DNA from: JAANXG01 sp034520625
GTDB taxonomy: Bacteria; Pseudomonadota; Gammaproteobacteria; Arenicellales; JAANXG01
Direction of reading: 5' to 3'
Assembly (NCBI GenBank): GCA_034520625.1
Contig: JAXHNI010000007.1
Coordinates: 62,001-126,000, forward strand
DNA: 64,000 nucleotides
Under the pieces are notes generated by a model. The model was not told the origin of the DNA and did no database searches. It worked only from the letters and a program-made list of their open reading frames with translations. How positions within the stretch are numbered: the first letter of the stretch is position 1; every line of letters starts with the position of its first letter. Position numbers and translations under genes: made by a program. Below are positions 18,095 to 26,836 of this stretch, in pieces.

Positions 18095-18939
18095 GCCGCC
18101 GTCTCCGCGCGGGCTAGCAACCTGTAGCGGCTCAGCAACGGCTGGTAAGCCTTCACGACCGTGTGGTTGCCCCGCTTGCGGGCGCCGGCAACCAGGATAT
18201 CCAGCTTGGCAACAAGGGTATCCAGTGTTCTTTTCCGGTCGGCTTCCGGCAACTCGGGTGCGCCGACCATTTTCTCCAGAGCGGCCACCCTGAAACGGTC
18301 CATGCCCCAGTGGCGTGAAGACAGCTGATCATCGTGGCCACCGTAGCGGGTCACCAGCGCCTCCTCCAGATACAGTACCGGGTAGCGGGCGCACAGGCGC
18401 AGCCAGAGATCGTAGTCCTCGCAGGCCGGCAGGGACTCGTCGAATCCGCCGGCGTCCACCAGGATATCCCGGCGGACCATGCAGGTGGACGGCGAAATAG
18501 CGCACAGGGGAAGGCAGTGGCGGTAGATCCAGCCGCCTCGCTTGCGGTGTTTGCGCATGGGATTGACCCGGCGGCCGCGGCGTATCCAGATCTCGTCGGT
18601 GTGGCAGATCACGTATCCCGATTCCTCCAGGGCGCGGCGCTGCTTCTCCAGCTTGCCGGGCAGCCAGCAGTCGTCGGAATCCAGAAACGCCACCCAGTCC
18701 GCCTCGGCATGACGAATTCCCAGGTTCCGGGCGGCGCTCACCCCTCGATGCGGCTGCTTGAGGTAGATCGCGTCCGGGTACGACTGCCGCACCAGCGCCT
18801 CGGTGCCGTCGCTGGAGCCGTCGTCCACTACCAGGCACTGTGCTGGTGGTTCGGTCTGGCCGAAAACGGAGTCCAGTGCCCGGCCCAGCAGGTCGACGCG
18901 GTCATGGGTCGGCACTACCACTGCGATCGGGGCGCTCAT
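18091..18939 (-). CDS. Family 2 glycosyltransferase
   Basis: A 282-aa GT-A fold enzyme. The motifs are VVVPTHDRVDLL, VVDDGSSDGTE, FLDSDDCW (the DxD metal site) and CEDYDLWLRL. It lacks membrane segments and probably transfers a sugar to a surface glycan or lipid intermediate; donor and acceptor are unknown. The start MSAPIAVVVPTHD (18939) is preferred over an ATG 20 codons upstream because the family begins right at this strand. It heads the operon with the nucleosidase and SPL-like genes. Confidence 0.85.
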   Translation of the reverse strand: MSAPIAVVVPTHDRVDLLGRALDSVFGQTEPPAQCLVVDDGSSDGTEALVRQSYPDAIYLKQPHRGVSAARNLGIRHAEADWVAFLDSDDCWLPGKLEKQRRALEESGYVICHTDEIWIRRGRRVNPMRKHRKRGGWIYRHCLPLCAISPSTCMVRRDILVDAGGFDESLPACEDYDLWLRLCARYPVLYLEEALVTRYGGHDDQLSSRHWGMDRFRVAALEKMVGAPELPEADRKRTLDTLVAKLDILVAGARKRGNHTVVKAYQPLLSRYRLLARAETAA

Positions 18940-19181
18940 CGGGGAATCGTACCGCAAGGCGGGAAACTGCGGGGAAAACCCCAAGCCTCCGCGCCACACG
19001 AAGGCGGCGCGAAGGATGGAGACGCGTCAGCGTTTTGCCGGAAGCCGGAACCGCCGGACGGGAATCCGGCTTCCTCGCCCCCGGACAGGTTCCGATCGCG
19101 CACCGGGGGCTGAATAACCAACAAAAACAAGAACTTGCCTGGAACTGGTGCCCCTGACGACAGGCTCCCGGGCACGGGGAA

Positions 19182-19210
19182 AATATATCGGGCACCGGCC
19201 GGGATCACAA
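19182..19210 (-). promoter_or_regulatory. Candidate sigma-70 promoter for the glycosyltransferase operon
   Basis: On the minus strand TTGTGA and TATATT are separated by 17 bp, in the 714-bp gene-free stretch upstream of the glycosyltransferase. It matches the consensus at 4 of 6 and 5 of 6 positions. The predicted leader would be about 235 nt. Confidence 0.3.
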
Positions 19211-19466
19211 GACTTGATTTTTGGATATTTTTTTGTCTGTCGGGCCCGGCCATCGTCTGGAAACCACCTCAGAAACATCACCCAGCCTATTGATTTTGCA
19301 GTATTTCCAGAGTCTCGAGGATCCGGGAACCCTGCGATCGTCACCTTTCAGTGGCGAGGTCTACTGACCTTGAGATAAGACGAAAACCGATCATTGGTGG
19401 ATCGGCCAAGCTGCCGTTTTCCGCCCGACCTGTCAGCCCTGAAGGCTGACCTACAAAAGGCTGAAC

Positions 19467-19647
19467 GGGAAACTCCGAATTAAGCTGGTAGAGTTTCCCT
19501 AGGGAAACTCTGAATAATTCGTCCATGAATTCTCAGAGCACGGAAAACGAAAATGTGGATCTCCGTTTTCCTCCATGGATCAATCACTTACGTGATTGAT
19601 CCATGTCGACATATCCCTATGTCGCGGGAAACTCTGAATTGATCAGA
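19467..19647. repeat. Cluster of inverted and direct repeats downstream of mdh
   Basis: GGGAAACTC recurs at 19467, 19503 and 19627, each followed by CGAAT or TGAAT. AGAGTTTCCCTAGGGAAACT lies within a perfect 22-bp palindrome at 19490-19511. Two further hairpins occur at 19542-19571 (GGAAAACG / CGTTTTCC) and 19577-19602 (GGATCAATCAC / GTGATTGATCC). The region is AT-rich for this genome and looks like the remains of a small non-coding mobile element. No gene is seen in 18940-19653. Confidence 0.7.
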
Positions 19648-19653
19648 GCTTCC

Positions 19654-20634
19654 TTAACCGAGCAGATCCTTGATCGCTTCCCGCTCTTCGCGGAGCTCGC
19701 GATCCGTGGCATCCATGCGTTCCCGGCTGAAATCGTTGATATCCAGTCCCTGGACGATTTCGTAGCGCCCGTCACGGCAGGTGCAGGGAAAAGAATAGAT
19801 GACACCTTCGTCGATTCCATAGCTGCCGTCGGACGGGACGGCCATGCTCACCCAGTCACCATCCGGCGTGCCGAGCACCCAGGAGCGCATGTGGTCCATG
19901 GCGGCGGAACCGGCGGACGCCGCGCTGGAGGCGCCGCGCGCCTTGATCACCGCGGCCCCGCGCTGTTGGACCGTCGGAATGAAATCGTTCTCGACCCAGG
20001 ACATATCGACCCTGTCCCGCGCTGCGGCACCGTCCACCGTGGCGTGGTGAATATCCGGGTATTGCGTCGCCGAGTGATTGCCCCAGATGATCATTCTCTC
20101 GACCTTCGAGGCATGGGACCCGGTCCGGGCGGCCAGTTGGGCGATGGCACGGTTGTGGTCAAGGCGCGTCATCGCCGTGAATCGCTTCGCATCGAGATCC
20201 GGCGCATTACTCTGGGCGATCAGGGCGTTCGTATTCGCCGGGTTGCCCACTACCAGCACCTTAACCTTGCGGGATGCCGCGGCGTTCAATGCCTTGCCCT
20301 GGCCGGTGAAGATCTTCGCGTTCTCCTGCAGCAGGTCCTTGCGTTCCATCCCGGGCCCGCGCGGCTTGGCGCCGATAAGCAGCGCGTAGTCGGCATCACC
20401 AAAGCCTTCCTCGGCGTCGTCCGTCGCGACAACGTCGTGCAGCAACGGAAACGCGCAGTCCTCGAGCTCCATGACGACGCCCTTGAGGGCGTCCAGGGCC
20501 GGCGTGATCTCGAGGAGCTGCAGAATCACGGGTTGGTCGCGGCCGAGCATCTCGCCGGCGGCGATTCGGAACAGTGTGCCGTAGCTGATCTGGCCGGCGG
20601 CGCCGGTCACCGCAACGCGAACGGGTGGTTTCAT
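19654..20634 (-). CDS. mdh: Malate dehydrogenase (NAD-dependent)
   Basis: Interconverts malate and oxaloacetate in the TCA cycle. The 326-aa protein is of the cytosolic/Thermus-type MDH group: GAAGQISY at the NAD site, substrate arginines R92 and R98 (KPRGPGMERKDLL), D159 and catalytic His187 (WGNHSATQYPD). It stands alone, followed by a repeat-rich gap. Confidence 0.97.
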   Translation of the reverse strand: MKPPVRVAVTGAAGQISYGTLFRIAAGEMLGRDQPVILQLLEITPALDALKGVVMELEDCAFPLLHDVVATDDAEEGFGDADYALLIGAKPRGPGMERKDLLQENAKIFTGQGKALNAAASRKVKVLVVGNPANTNALIAQSNAPDLDAKRFTAMTRLDHNRAIAQLAARTGSHASKVERMIIWGNHSATQYPDIHHATVDGAAARDRVDMSWVENDFIPTVQQRGAAVIKARGASSAASAGSAAMDHMRSWVLGTPDGDWVSMAVPSDGSYGIDEGVIYSFPCTCRDGRYEIVQGLDINDFSRERMDATDRELREEREAIKDLLG

Positions 20635-20687
20635 GGTAATTCCCCTGTCAGTCTGAATGAATCGTGCAGTCGTTGATACGAACCTGT

Positions 20688-20737
20688 CCCCCGGGGGGCC
20701 GTCTCCCGGGGGGCCGTCTCCCGGCGGCCGGCCGCAG
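20688..20737. repeat. Short GC-rich tandem repeat upstream of mdh
   Basis: GTCTCCCGGGGGGCC-type 15-bp units are repeated two to three times in the mdh upstream region. It is low-complexity sequence with no obvious function. Confidence 0.6.
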
Positions 20738-20851
20738 TCTAACGCCTCGCGGGATCAATCTCCAGATCGGCCCGTACGGACCGACGGTTACGCCAGCATC
20801 CAATCGCGGGTCGATCTACAGCCGAAGAAATCTCTGATCAATTGGAGAAAT

Positions 20852-20938
20852 CGTCATTGCGAGCGCAGCGAAGCAATTCAATTTGCTTGCCAATCAACGG
20901 TTTATGGATTGCTTAGTGGCTCCGCTCAATGACGCATT
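20852..20938. repeat. Dispersed CGTCATTGCGAG-type palindromic repeat
   Basis: CGTCATTGCGAGCGCAGCGA at the left and GGCTCCGCTCAATGACG at the right form an imperfect 85-bp inverted repeat with GCAATTCA / GGATTGC pairing inside. The same consensus is widespread in unrelated bacterial genomes (recollection). It lies between argE and mdh and may serve as a processing or termination hairpin. Confidence 0.75.
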
Positions 20939-20941
20939 TAA

Positions 20942-22168
20942 TCAGGGGTTCCCTAAGCCGGCCCGGAAACCAGACCTGCACTGCTGAACCAAGTCTCCGA
21001 CAAAGCGTTCACATTCGGCAAGTTGACCGATCTCGATGTATTCGTCCGGCGTGTGGGCCTGCCTGATGGACCCCGGGCCGCAAACCACGGACTGGATCCC
21101 GGTGCGGCTGAATCCGCCCGCCTCGGTGCCGAAACCCACCTTCCTGATGCGGTCGTTGGCCCGCAGGCGCCGGACCAGCTTCACCACCGCGTCATTCTCA
21201 TCGCTGCTCAGTCCCGCAAAGTGCGACAGCTCCTCCCAGTGGAACGCAACGCCGTGCTCCCCGGTATGCAATTCCGGCTCCACCTTCTCCTTCACGAACT
21301 GCTGGACCGCTTCGAGCATCACGGACGGATCCTCCTCGGGAAGATTTCGGAACTCGAACTCGAACTCGCATTCGGCGGGCACGATGTTCATCATGGTGCC
21401 GCCACGAATCACGCCGGTGTGAATGGTGGAATGCGGCACGTCGTACGCGCCATCGAACGGACCTTTCTCGCGTTTTTCCCGGGCCATATCCATCAGGAAA
21501 CCGATCACCCTGGCGGCGGCGTGAACGGCGTTCACACCGTAGGGCGCCAGCGCGGAATGGCAGGCGCGTCCTTTCACATGGCAACGCACGCCCATTTTTC
21601 CCTTATGGGCGGTGACCACGTCCATACTGGTGGGCTCCCCCACGATGCATGAGCGCGGCCGCGTGGGCTGCTCCGCCAGGTACTCGAGAAGACTGCGCAC
21701 CCCCACGCAACCGATTTCCTCGTCGTGGGAGATGCACAGGTGAATGGGCTCGCGCAGGGGCTGCTCCAGCATGGCCGGCAGCGCCGCCAGCACCACCGCG
21801 AGAAACCCCTTCATGTCGGTAGTCCCCCGCCCGTAGAGCAGCCCGTCCTCGCGGGTCAGGGTCCAGGGGTCCCGCGTCCAGTCCTGCCCTTCCACGGCCA
21901 CGACGTCGCTGTGACCGGACAGCGCGACGCCCCCACCGTTTCCTGGTCCGATTATGGCATAGAGATTGGCCTTGGACCGGTCATGGTTGTAGTCGACATA
22001 TGGATCCAGGCCGGCGGTCTTGAGGCGCTCGTACACGAAGTCGATCAGCTCGAGGTTGCTCAGGCGGCTCGTGGTATTGAACGCCACCAGTGTCTGAAGC
22101 AGGGAGAGCGTTTCCGGGGACAACTGCTCGCCGCCTCCGTTCCGTCCGGAGTCTGTCATTGGTTTCAA
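20942..22168 (-). CDS. argE: Acetylornithine deacetylase (ArgE)
   Basis: M20 di-zinc peptidase-fold enzyme (408 aa) that releases acetate from N-acetylornithine in arginine synthesis. Metal ligands are visible: H86 and D118 (SGHSDVV; GRGTTDMKG), general base E150 and E151 (SHDEEIGCVG), and the dimerisation domain in the middle. The start overlaps the DUF924 stop by 4 bp (ATGA). ArgE and succinyl-diaminopimelate desuccinylase are similar, but the sequence fits ArgE better. Confidence 0.88.
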   Translation of the reverse strand: MKPMTDSGRNGGGEQLSPETLSLLQTLVAFNTTSRLSNLELIDFVYERLKTAGLDPYVDYNHDRSKANLYAIIGPGNGGGVALSGHSDVVAVEGQDWTRDPWTLTREDGLLYGRGTTDMKGFLAVVLAALPAMLEQPLREPIHLCISHDEEIGCVGVRSLLEYLAEQPTRPRSCIVGEPTSMDVVTAHKGKMGVRCHVKGRACHSALAPYGVNAVHAAARVIGFLMDMAREKREKGPFDGAYDVPHSTIHTGVIRGGTMMNIVPAECEFEFEFRNLPEEDPSVMLEAVQQFVKEKVEPELHTGEHGVAFHWEELSHFAGLSSDENDAVVKLVRRLRANDRIRKVGFGTEAGGFSRTGIQSVVCGPGSIRQAHTPDEYIEIGQLAECERFVGDLVQQCRSGFRAGLGNP

Positions 22169-22809
22169 CCCTGTCCGAATCGATGTCCGCCGCCATGGAG
22201 GTAATTAGTCTCCTCGTCGGTGGAGGTACGACCCAGTAGCTCATTGCGGTGAGGAAACCGGCCGAATCGTTCGACGATTTCGTAATGCAGCACCGCAAAC
22301 TCGTATGCATTTTTTGAAAACGGGACAAACGGCGTCGGCGATTCATCCAGCAGCCCCTGAAACAGGCGTACGCTTTCACGCTGGTCCTCGAGGTCTTCGG
22401 AATGCTGAAACGGCATGTACCAAAACGCGCGTTCCACGACGCCCGCCCCCCTGTCCTGGCCCCGGGCAATCCCCGCACGACTGATTTCGAGCGCCCGTGC
22501 GTCATTGGCAAACGCCGACGCCGTGCCACGATACAGATTGCGCGTAAACTGGTCCAGCAGCAGGATCAGCGCCAGGGCGCCGCGGGCATCACCGGTCCAG
22601 TGATCCAGGTCACCGCGCCGGGCACTGTCGTGCAGCGCGCCGAACCGGTCGCGCAGGACCCGGTCCTGCTCTTCACTGGCCTTGAACCAGAAAGCCACGC
22701 GCCGGCGGACATTGTCCGGGTCCGCGGGGTCGCCGAGCCAGAACTCGAGCACGGCTTCGACATCCGGATCGCGGGGTTCACTGCAATCGTCGTTCGGCAT
22801 TGGTGACAT
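22165..22809 (-). CDS. DUF924 family protein
   Basis: A 214-aa alpha-helical protein of the DUF924/TPR-like family. The family signatures VLEFWLGDP, LALILLLDQFTRNLYRGTASAF, AFWYMPFQHSED and FPHRN are clear. The function is unknown. It overlaps the relA-like stop by up to 32 bp, so a slightly later ATG at 22800 (MPNDDCSE) is also possible. It is coupled to argE by ATGA. Confidence 0.88.
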   Translation of the reverse strand: MSPMPNDDCSEPRDPDVEAVLEFWLGDPADPDNVRRRVAFWFKASEEQDRVLRDRFGALHDSARRGDLDHWTGDARGALALILLLDQFTRNLYRGTASAFANDARALEISRAGIARGQDRGAGVVERAFWYMPFQHSEDLEDQRESVRLFQGLLDESPTPFVPFSKNAYEFAVLHYEIVERFGRFPHRNELLGRTSTDEETNYLHGGGHRFGQG

Positions 22810-24997
22810 TGGATACCTGTTGAAGCTTGGATAATACCCGGCTTACGGTCTGAATGCCCGAAACCTCCACGGTCAGATTGATATGGGCGACGTGATCCTT
22901 CTTGTCCACGTTCGTGGCCACGCCTATCACGTTGATCCGCTCGTCCGCCAGAATATTGGTGATATCACGCAGCAGGCCGTGACGATCATAGGCGGTCACG
23001 GCGATGTCAATGGGATACTGCTCACCGGCTTCCGTGCCCCACTCCACCTCCACGAGCCGGTGCGGTGCATCCGTTCGCTGGTGCAGGACATTGCTGCAGT
23101 CCTGCCGGTGTATGCTCACGCCCCGCCCCTGGGTGATGAAGCCGACAATCGGCTCCCCCGGCACGGGCCGGCAGCAGGCGGCGACATGGGTCAGCAGGTT
23201 GCCGACCCCATGAATCTTGAACTCGCCGGGTGACTGGGGACTGCGCCGAGCCGGACGGATCGTTTCCGGCACAGTGTCCTCAGCCGGCTTCTCCGGCCCA
23301 CTGAGCTCCTGGGCGGCAGCGACCAGCCTGGCCGGCTTGATTTCCCCTTCCGCCAGCAGCCGGAGCATGTCATCAACCTTGTCGTGGCCCATCTTCTGCG
23401 CCAGCCTGTCGAGCTTGACCGAACCCAGGCCGACCCGCTGCAGTTCCCGCGTGAGGATCTGCCGGCCCGAAGCGATGTTTTCTCCGACGTGCTCCTGCTT
23501 GAACCAGCGCTGTATCCGTGACCGCGCCCGCGAGGTTTTGATATAGCCGGTGTGGGGGCTGAGCCAGTCGCGGCTGGGACCGCCGGTCTTGACGGTGAGA
23601 ATCTCCACCTGCTCGGCATTGTGCAGCCGGTATGTCAGGGGGACGATCCGCCCGTTGACCTTGGCGCCGCGGCAGCGGTGGCCGACCTCGGTATGGATGG
23701 CGTAAGCCAGATCGATGGGTGTGGAGCCCGACGGCAGGTCCACCACCTCGCCCCTGGGCGTGAAAACGTAAATCTGGTCTTCGAAGACATCGGACTTGAC
23801 GCTTTCCATGAACTCGGCCGCATCGGCGACTTCGTCCCGCCACTCCAACAGCTGCCGCAGCCAGGCAACCTTTCGCTCCATGCTCTGATCCGACTTGCCG
23901 CCTTCCTTGTAGCGCCAGTGGGCCGCCACACCAAGCTCGTTGTGCTCGTGCATCTCGTAGGTGCGAATCTGCACTTCCACGAACTTCCCGCCGGGACCCA
24001 CCACCGCGGTGTGTATCGAGCGATAGTCGTTCTCCTTGGGAGTGGCGATATAGTCGTCGAACTCCCCGGCGATGTGCGGCCACCGTGTATGGACGATGCC
24101 CAACGCGGCATAGCAGTCGCCGACGCTGTCGGTGAGGATCCTGATCGCCCGCACATCGAAAATCCGTTCGAAGGCGAGCTCCTTGCGCTGCATCTTGTTC
24201 CAGATACTGTAGATATGCTTCGGACGCCCGTAGATATCCGCTTCGATGCCGGCGCGGGTCAGCTCCCGGCTCACCTGGTCAATGAACGATTCGATGTATC
24301 GCTCCCGATCGGCGCGTTTCTCCGCGAGCCGACGGGCAATGCCATGGTAGTCGCCGGGATTGAGATACCGAAGGGAAAGGTCTTCCAGCTCCCACTTCAG
24401 CTGCCAGACGCCGAGCCGGTTGGCCAGCGGGGCGAATATGTCGAGGGTTTCCCGGGCAATGCGGAGCTGCTTGGCTTCCGGCAGCGCCTTCAGAGTGCGC
24501 ATGTTGTGCAGACGGTCGGCCAGCTTGATCAGCACCACCCGCACGTCCTCGACCATGGCCAGAAGCATTTTCCTGAGGCTCTCCGTACGCAGGGATTCGT
24601 CCACGCGCTCGCCGGCGGCGCCCGTGAACCCGTGGATGACGTCCATCCTGGTCACGCCCTCGACGAGCTTCGCCACCTCCGGCCCGAATTCCTCGCGAAT
24701 AGCGTCGATGCCGATATCCGTGTCCTCCACCACGTCGTGCAGCAGCGCGGCCGCCACCGCTTCCGCATCCAGCTTCAGCTCATTGGCGATCGAGGCAACC
24801 GCCATGGCATGGCTGACGAAGGGCTCGCCGGAAGCGCGCTGCTGGCCCTGATGGGCATCCACCGCGACCTCGGCGGCCCGGCGCAGGAGCGCCAGGTCCG
24901 CATCATCGCGCTCCCCGGCGACGCTAAGCAGCCAGGCGTTCACGTCCACCGGCTCGTCACCGGCGGCGGGAATGGATTGCGTGGCAGGGGTTACCAA
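22778..24997 (-). CDS. relA: RelA-type (p)ppGpp synthetase with intact HD motif
   Basis: A 739-aa long RSH protein: HD domain (about 45-200), synthetase (about 250-365), TGS, helical/zinc-finger and C-terminal ACT domain. The synthetase has EFDD (312-315), the acidic ExDD type typical of RelA rather than the RxKD type of bifunctional Rel/SpoT. Yet the hydrolase signature is complete: H63, HDxxED (87-92) and RLHNMRT. It may therefore be a RelA ortholog whose hydrolase site has not decayed. It probably makes (p)ppGpp on stalled ribosomes. The neighbours DUF924 and argE overlap downstream. Confidence 0.9.
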   Translation of the reverse strand: MVTPATQSIPAAGDEPVDVNAWLLSVAGERDDADLALLRRAAEVAVDAHQGQQRASGEPFVSHAMAVASIANELKLDAEAVAAALLHDVVEDTDIGIDAIREEFGPEVAKLVEGVTRMDVIHGFTGAAGERVDESLRTESLRKMLLAMVEDVRVVLIKLADRLHNMRTLKALPEAKQLRIARETLDIFAPLANRLGVWQLKWELEDLSLRYLNPGDYHGIARRLAEKRADRERYIESFIDQVSRELTRAGIEADIYGRPKHIYSIWNKMQRKELAFERIFDVRAIRILTDSVGDCYAALGIVHTRWPHIAGEFDDYIATPKENDYRSIHTAVVGPGGKFVEVQIRTYEMHEHNELGVAAHWRYKEGGKSDQSMERKVAWLRQLLEWRDEVADAAEFMESVKSDVFEDQIYVFTPRGEVVDLPSGSTPIDLAYAIHTEVGHRCRGAKVNGRIVPLTYRLHNAEQVEILTVKTGGPSRDWLSPHTGYIKTSRARSRIQRWFKQEHVGENIASGRQILTRELQRVGLGSVKLDRLAQKMGHDKVDDMLRLLAEGEIKPARLVAAAQELSGPEKPAEDTVPETIRPARRSPQSPGEFKIHGVGNLLTHVAACCRPVPGEPIVGFITQGRGVSIHRQDCSNVLHQRTDAPHRLVEVEWGTEAGEQYPIDIAVTAYDRHGLLRDITNILADERINVIGVATNVDKKDHVAHINLTVEVSGIQTVSRVLSKLQQVSNVTNAERRLQ

Positions 24998-25194
24998 GTC
25001 GGTCGGCCTCTCGTGGCGGTATCCGCGTGAGAAGCATCACATGGTGGCGCCCCGGAATCAATTCAATGCTGCTGGGTAGCCGTCCGTCCGACCGCAATCA
25101 TTCGGCCGCGGGGGGTGCCACCCTGTTACGTCGGGACGCGTGCTGCCGGCGCCCGGATCGATGACGCGAGCGCGGAGTCAGCGCACCGGAAACG

Positions 25195-25923
25195 TCAGTC
25201 CTCGTCGCGAAGCTCGGCCTGGACCTGCTCCCAGCTCGTGTGCCTGACGTCCCTGCCTTTCACCAGGAAAATAACGTATTCACAGATATTGCAGGCGCGG
25301 TCGCCGATACGCTCCAGGGCGCGCGCGGACCACATCGCCTCCAGGGTGCGCGGTATATAGCGCGGGTCTTCCATCATCAGGGTAATCATCTGCCTCATGA
25401 TGCTCTCGTACTCCCGGTCCAGATCCTGGTCCTCCTCGCGGGTGCGGACCGCCGCTTCCACGTCGGTGCGGGCAAACGCGTCCAGGGCGCTGTTCAGCAT
25501 GTGACTGGCCTTCTCCCCCAGGTGCTTGAGCTCCCGGTATTCACCGCGCGGCCGGTCGTGCTGCGCCAACTGGACGGCCATGCGTCCGATGCGCTCGGCT
25601 TCGTCGCCCATTCGCTCGAGATCCGTGATGGTCTTGATGACCGACAGGATGAAACGCAGGTCGCTCGCGATGGGCTGGCGGCGCGCCAGCACCTGGCCGC
25701 ACTCCTCGTCGATCTCCACTTCCAGGGCGTTGATCTTGTAATCGCCGTTCACCACCTTTTCGCCCAAGCCGCTGTCGCCGGTGGTGATGGCGGAGATCGC
25801 GTCCGTGAGCTGCTGGGACACCATTCCTCCCATGGCAAGCACCTTGGAGCGGATCTCCTCGATCTCGGCATCATAGCTTTTGACCGTGTGTTGGCCAAGA
25901 TTGAAGAAATTATCGGAATTCAT
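25195..25923 (-). CDS. phoU: Phosphate-signalling protein PhoU
   Basis: A 242-aa two-repeat helical bundle that links the Pst transporter to PhoR and represses the Pho regulon when phosphate is plentiful. Each half contains the metal-binding-type ERMGDEAERIG and ERIGDRACNI motif. It is the last gene of pstSCAB-phoU, 55 bp after pstB. Confidence 0.96.
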   Translation of the reverse strand: MNSDNFFNLGQHTVKSYDAEIEEIRSKVLAMGGMVSQQLTDAISAITTGDSGLGEKVVNGDYKINALEVEIDEECGQVLARRQPIASDLRFILSVIKTITDLERMGDEAERIGRMAVQLAQHDRPRGEYRELKHLGEKASHMLNSALDAFARTDVEAAVRTREEDQDLDREYESIMRQMITLMMEDPRYIPRTLEAMWSARALERIGDRACNICEYVIFLVKGRDVRHTSWEQVQAELRDED

Positions 25924-25978
25924 ATGGCGCTCCTCAAGCAGCGGCGTTTGAATATGGCAGGCCTACGGGGTGGCCTCA

Positions 25979-26827
25979 TCATCCGTACCGGCCCGTGATG
26001 TACTGTTCGGTCTTGGGATGGCTTGGGCGGGTGAAGATATCGTCCGTCGGCCCGAATTCTATCAGTTGCCCCATATACATGAAGGCAGTCCGGTCCGAGA
26101 TGCGAGCCGCTTGCTGCATATTGTGGGTGACGATGACGATGGTAATTGACTCGCTCAGCTCCTGAACCAGGTCTTCGATCTTGGCGGTGGCCATCGGGTC
26201 CAGCGCGGATGTCGGTTCATCAAGCAGCAGAATCTCGGGCCGGGGGGCAAGGGCGCGGGCGATGCACAGGCGTTGTTGCTGACCGCCGGACATGTCGTAG
26301 GCGGATTTGTGGAGCTTGTCCTTGACCTCGTCCCAGACCGCGGCGCGGCGAAGCGCGCTTTCGACGGCTTCGGCAATCACCGCCTTGTTGCTCACGCCGC
26401 GCACGCGCAACCCGGCGGCGACATTCTCGAAAATAGTCTTGGGAAACGGATTCGGCTTTTGAAAGACCATGCCAACGCGTAGTCGTACCATCACCGGATC
26501 AGCATCAGGGCCGATCAGATTGATACCTTCCGGATTCAAGATCACTTCACCTTTATAGCGATTGCCCGGATACAAATCGTGCATCCGGTTCAGGCAGCGA
26601 AGCAAGGTAGATTTACCGCATCCCGACGGACCGATGATAGCGGTCACCCGATTGTCGAGGATCGGCATCGACACGTTCTTGATCGCCTGAAATGAATCCG
26701 GATAGTAAAAGTCGAGATTGCGGATTTCCGCGCGCAACTGCTCGAATTCTTCTTTGGCAGGGATCGGCGGAACATCACCCACCTTCTCTGCGGGTGTCTT
26801 TTCGGTTTGCATGGCCTCTTCCAGCAT
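25979..26827 (-). CDS. pstB: Phosphate ABC transporter ATP-binding protein
   Basis: ATPase subunit (282 aa) of the high-affinity phosphate importer. Walker A is GPSGCGKST, the signature is MSGGQQQR, Walker B is EILLLDEPTSALDP, and the H-loop is IVTHNMQQA. The first about 30 residues before the ABC core are a normal-length extension; an ATG 5 codons later is an alternative start. It follows pstA by 9 bp. Confidence 0.97.
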   Translation of the reverse strand: MLEEAMQTEKTPAEKVGDVPPIPAKEEFEQLRAEIRNLDFYYPDSFQAIKNVSMPILDNRVTAIIGPSGCGKSTLLRCLNRMHDLYPGNRYKGEVILNPEGINLIGPDADPVMVRLRVGMVFQKPNPFPKTIFENVAAGLRVRGVSNKAVIAEAVESALRRAAVWDEVKDKLHKSAYDMSGGQQQRLCIARALAPRPEILLLDEPTSALDPMATAKIEDLVQELSESITIVIVTHNMQQAARISDRTAFMYMGQLIEFGPTDDIFTRPSHPKTEQYITGRYG

Positions 26828-26836
26828 GTTGATCTC

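Noticed and set aside
23552..25030. 492-aa frame antisense to the relA-like gene
   Set aside because: No family features, and the opposite strand encodes a complete RSH protein.
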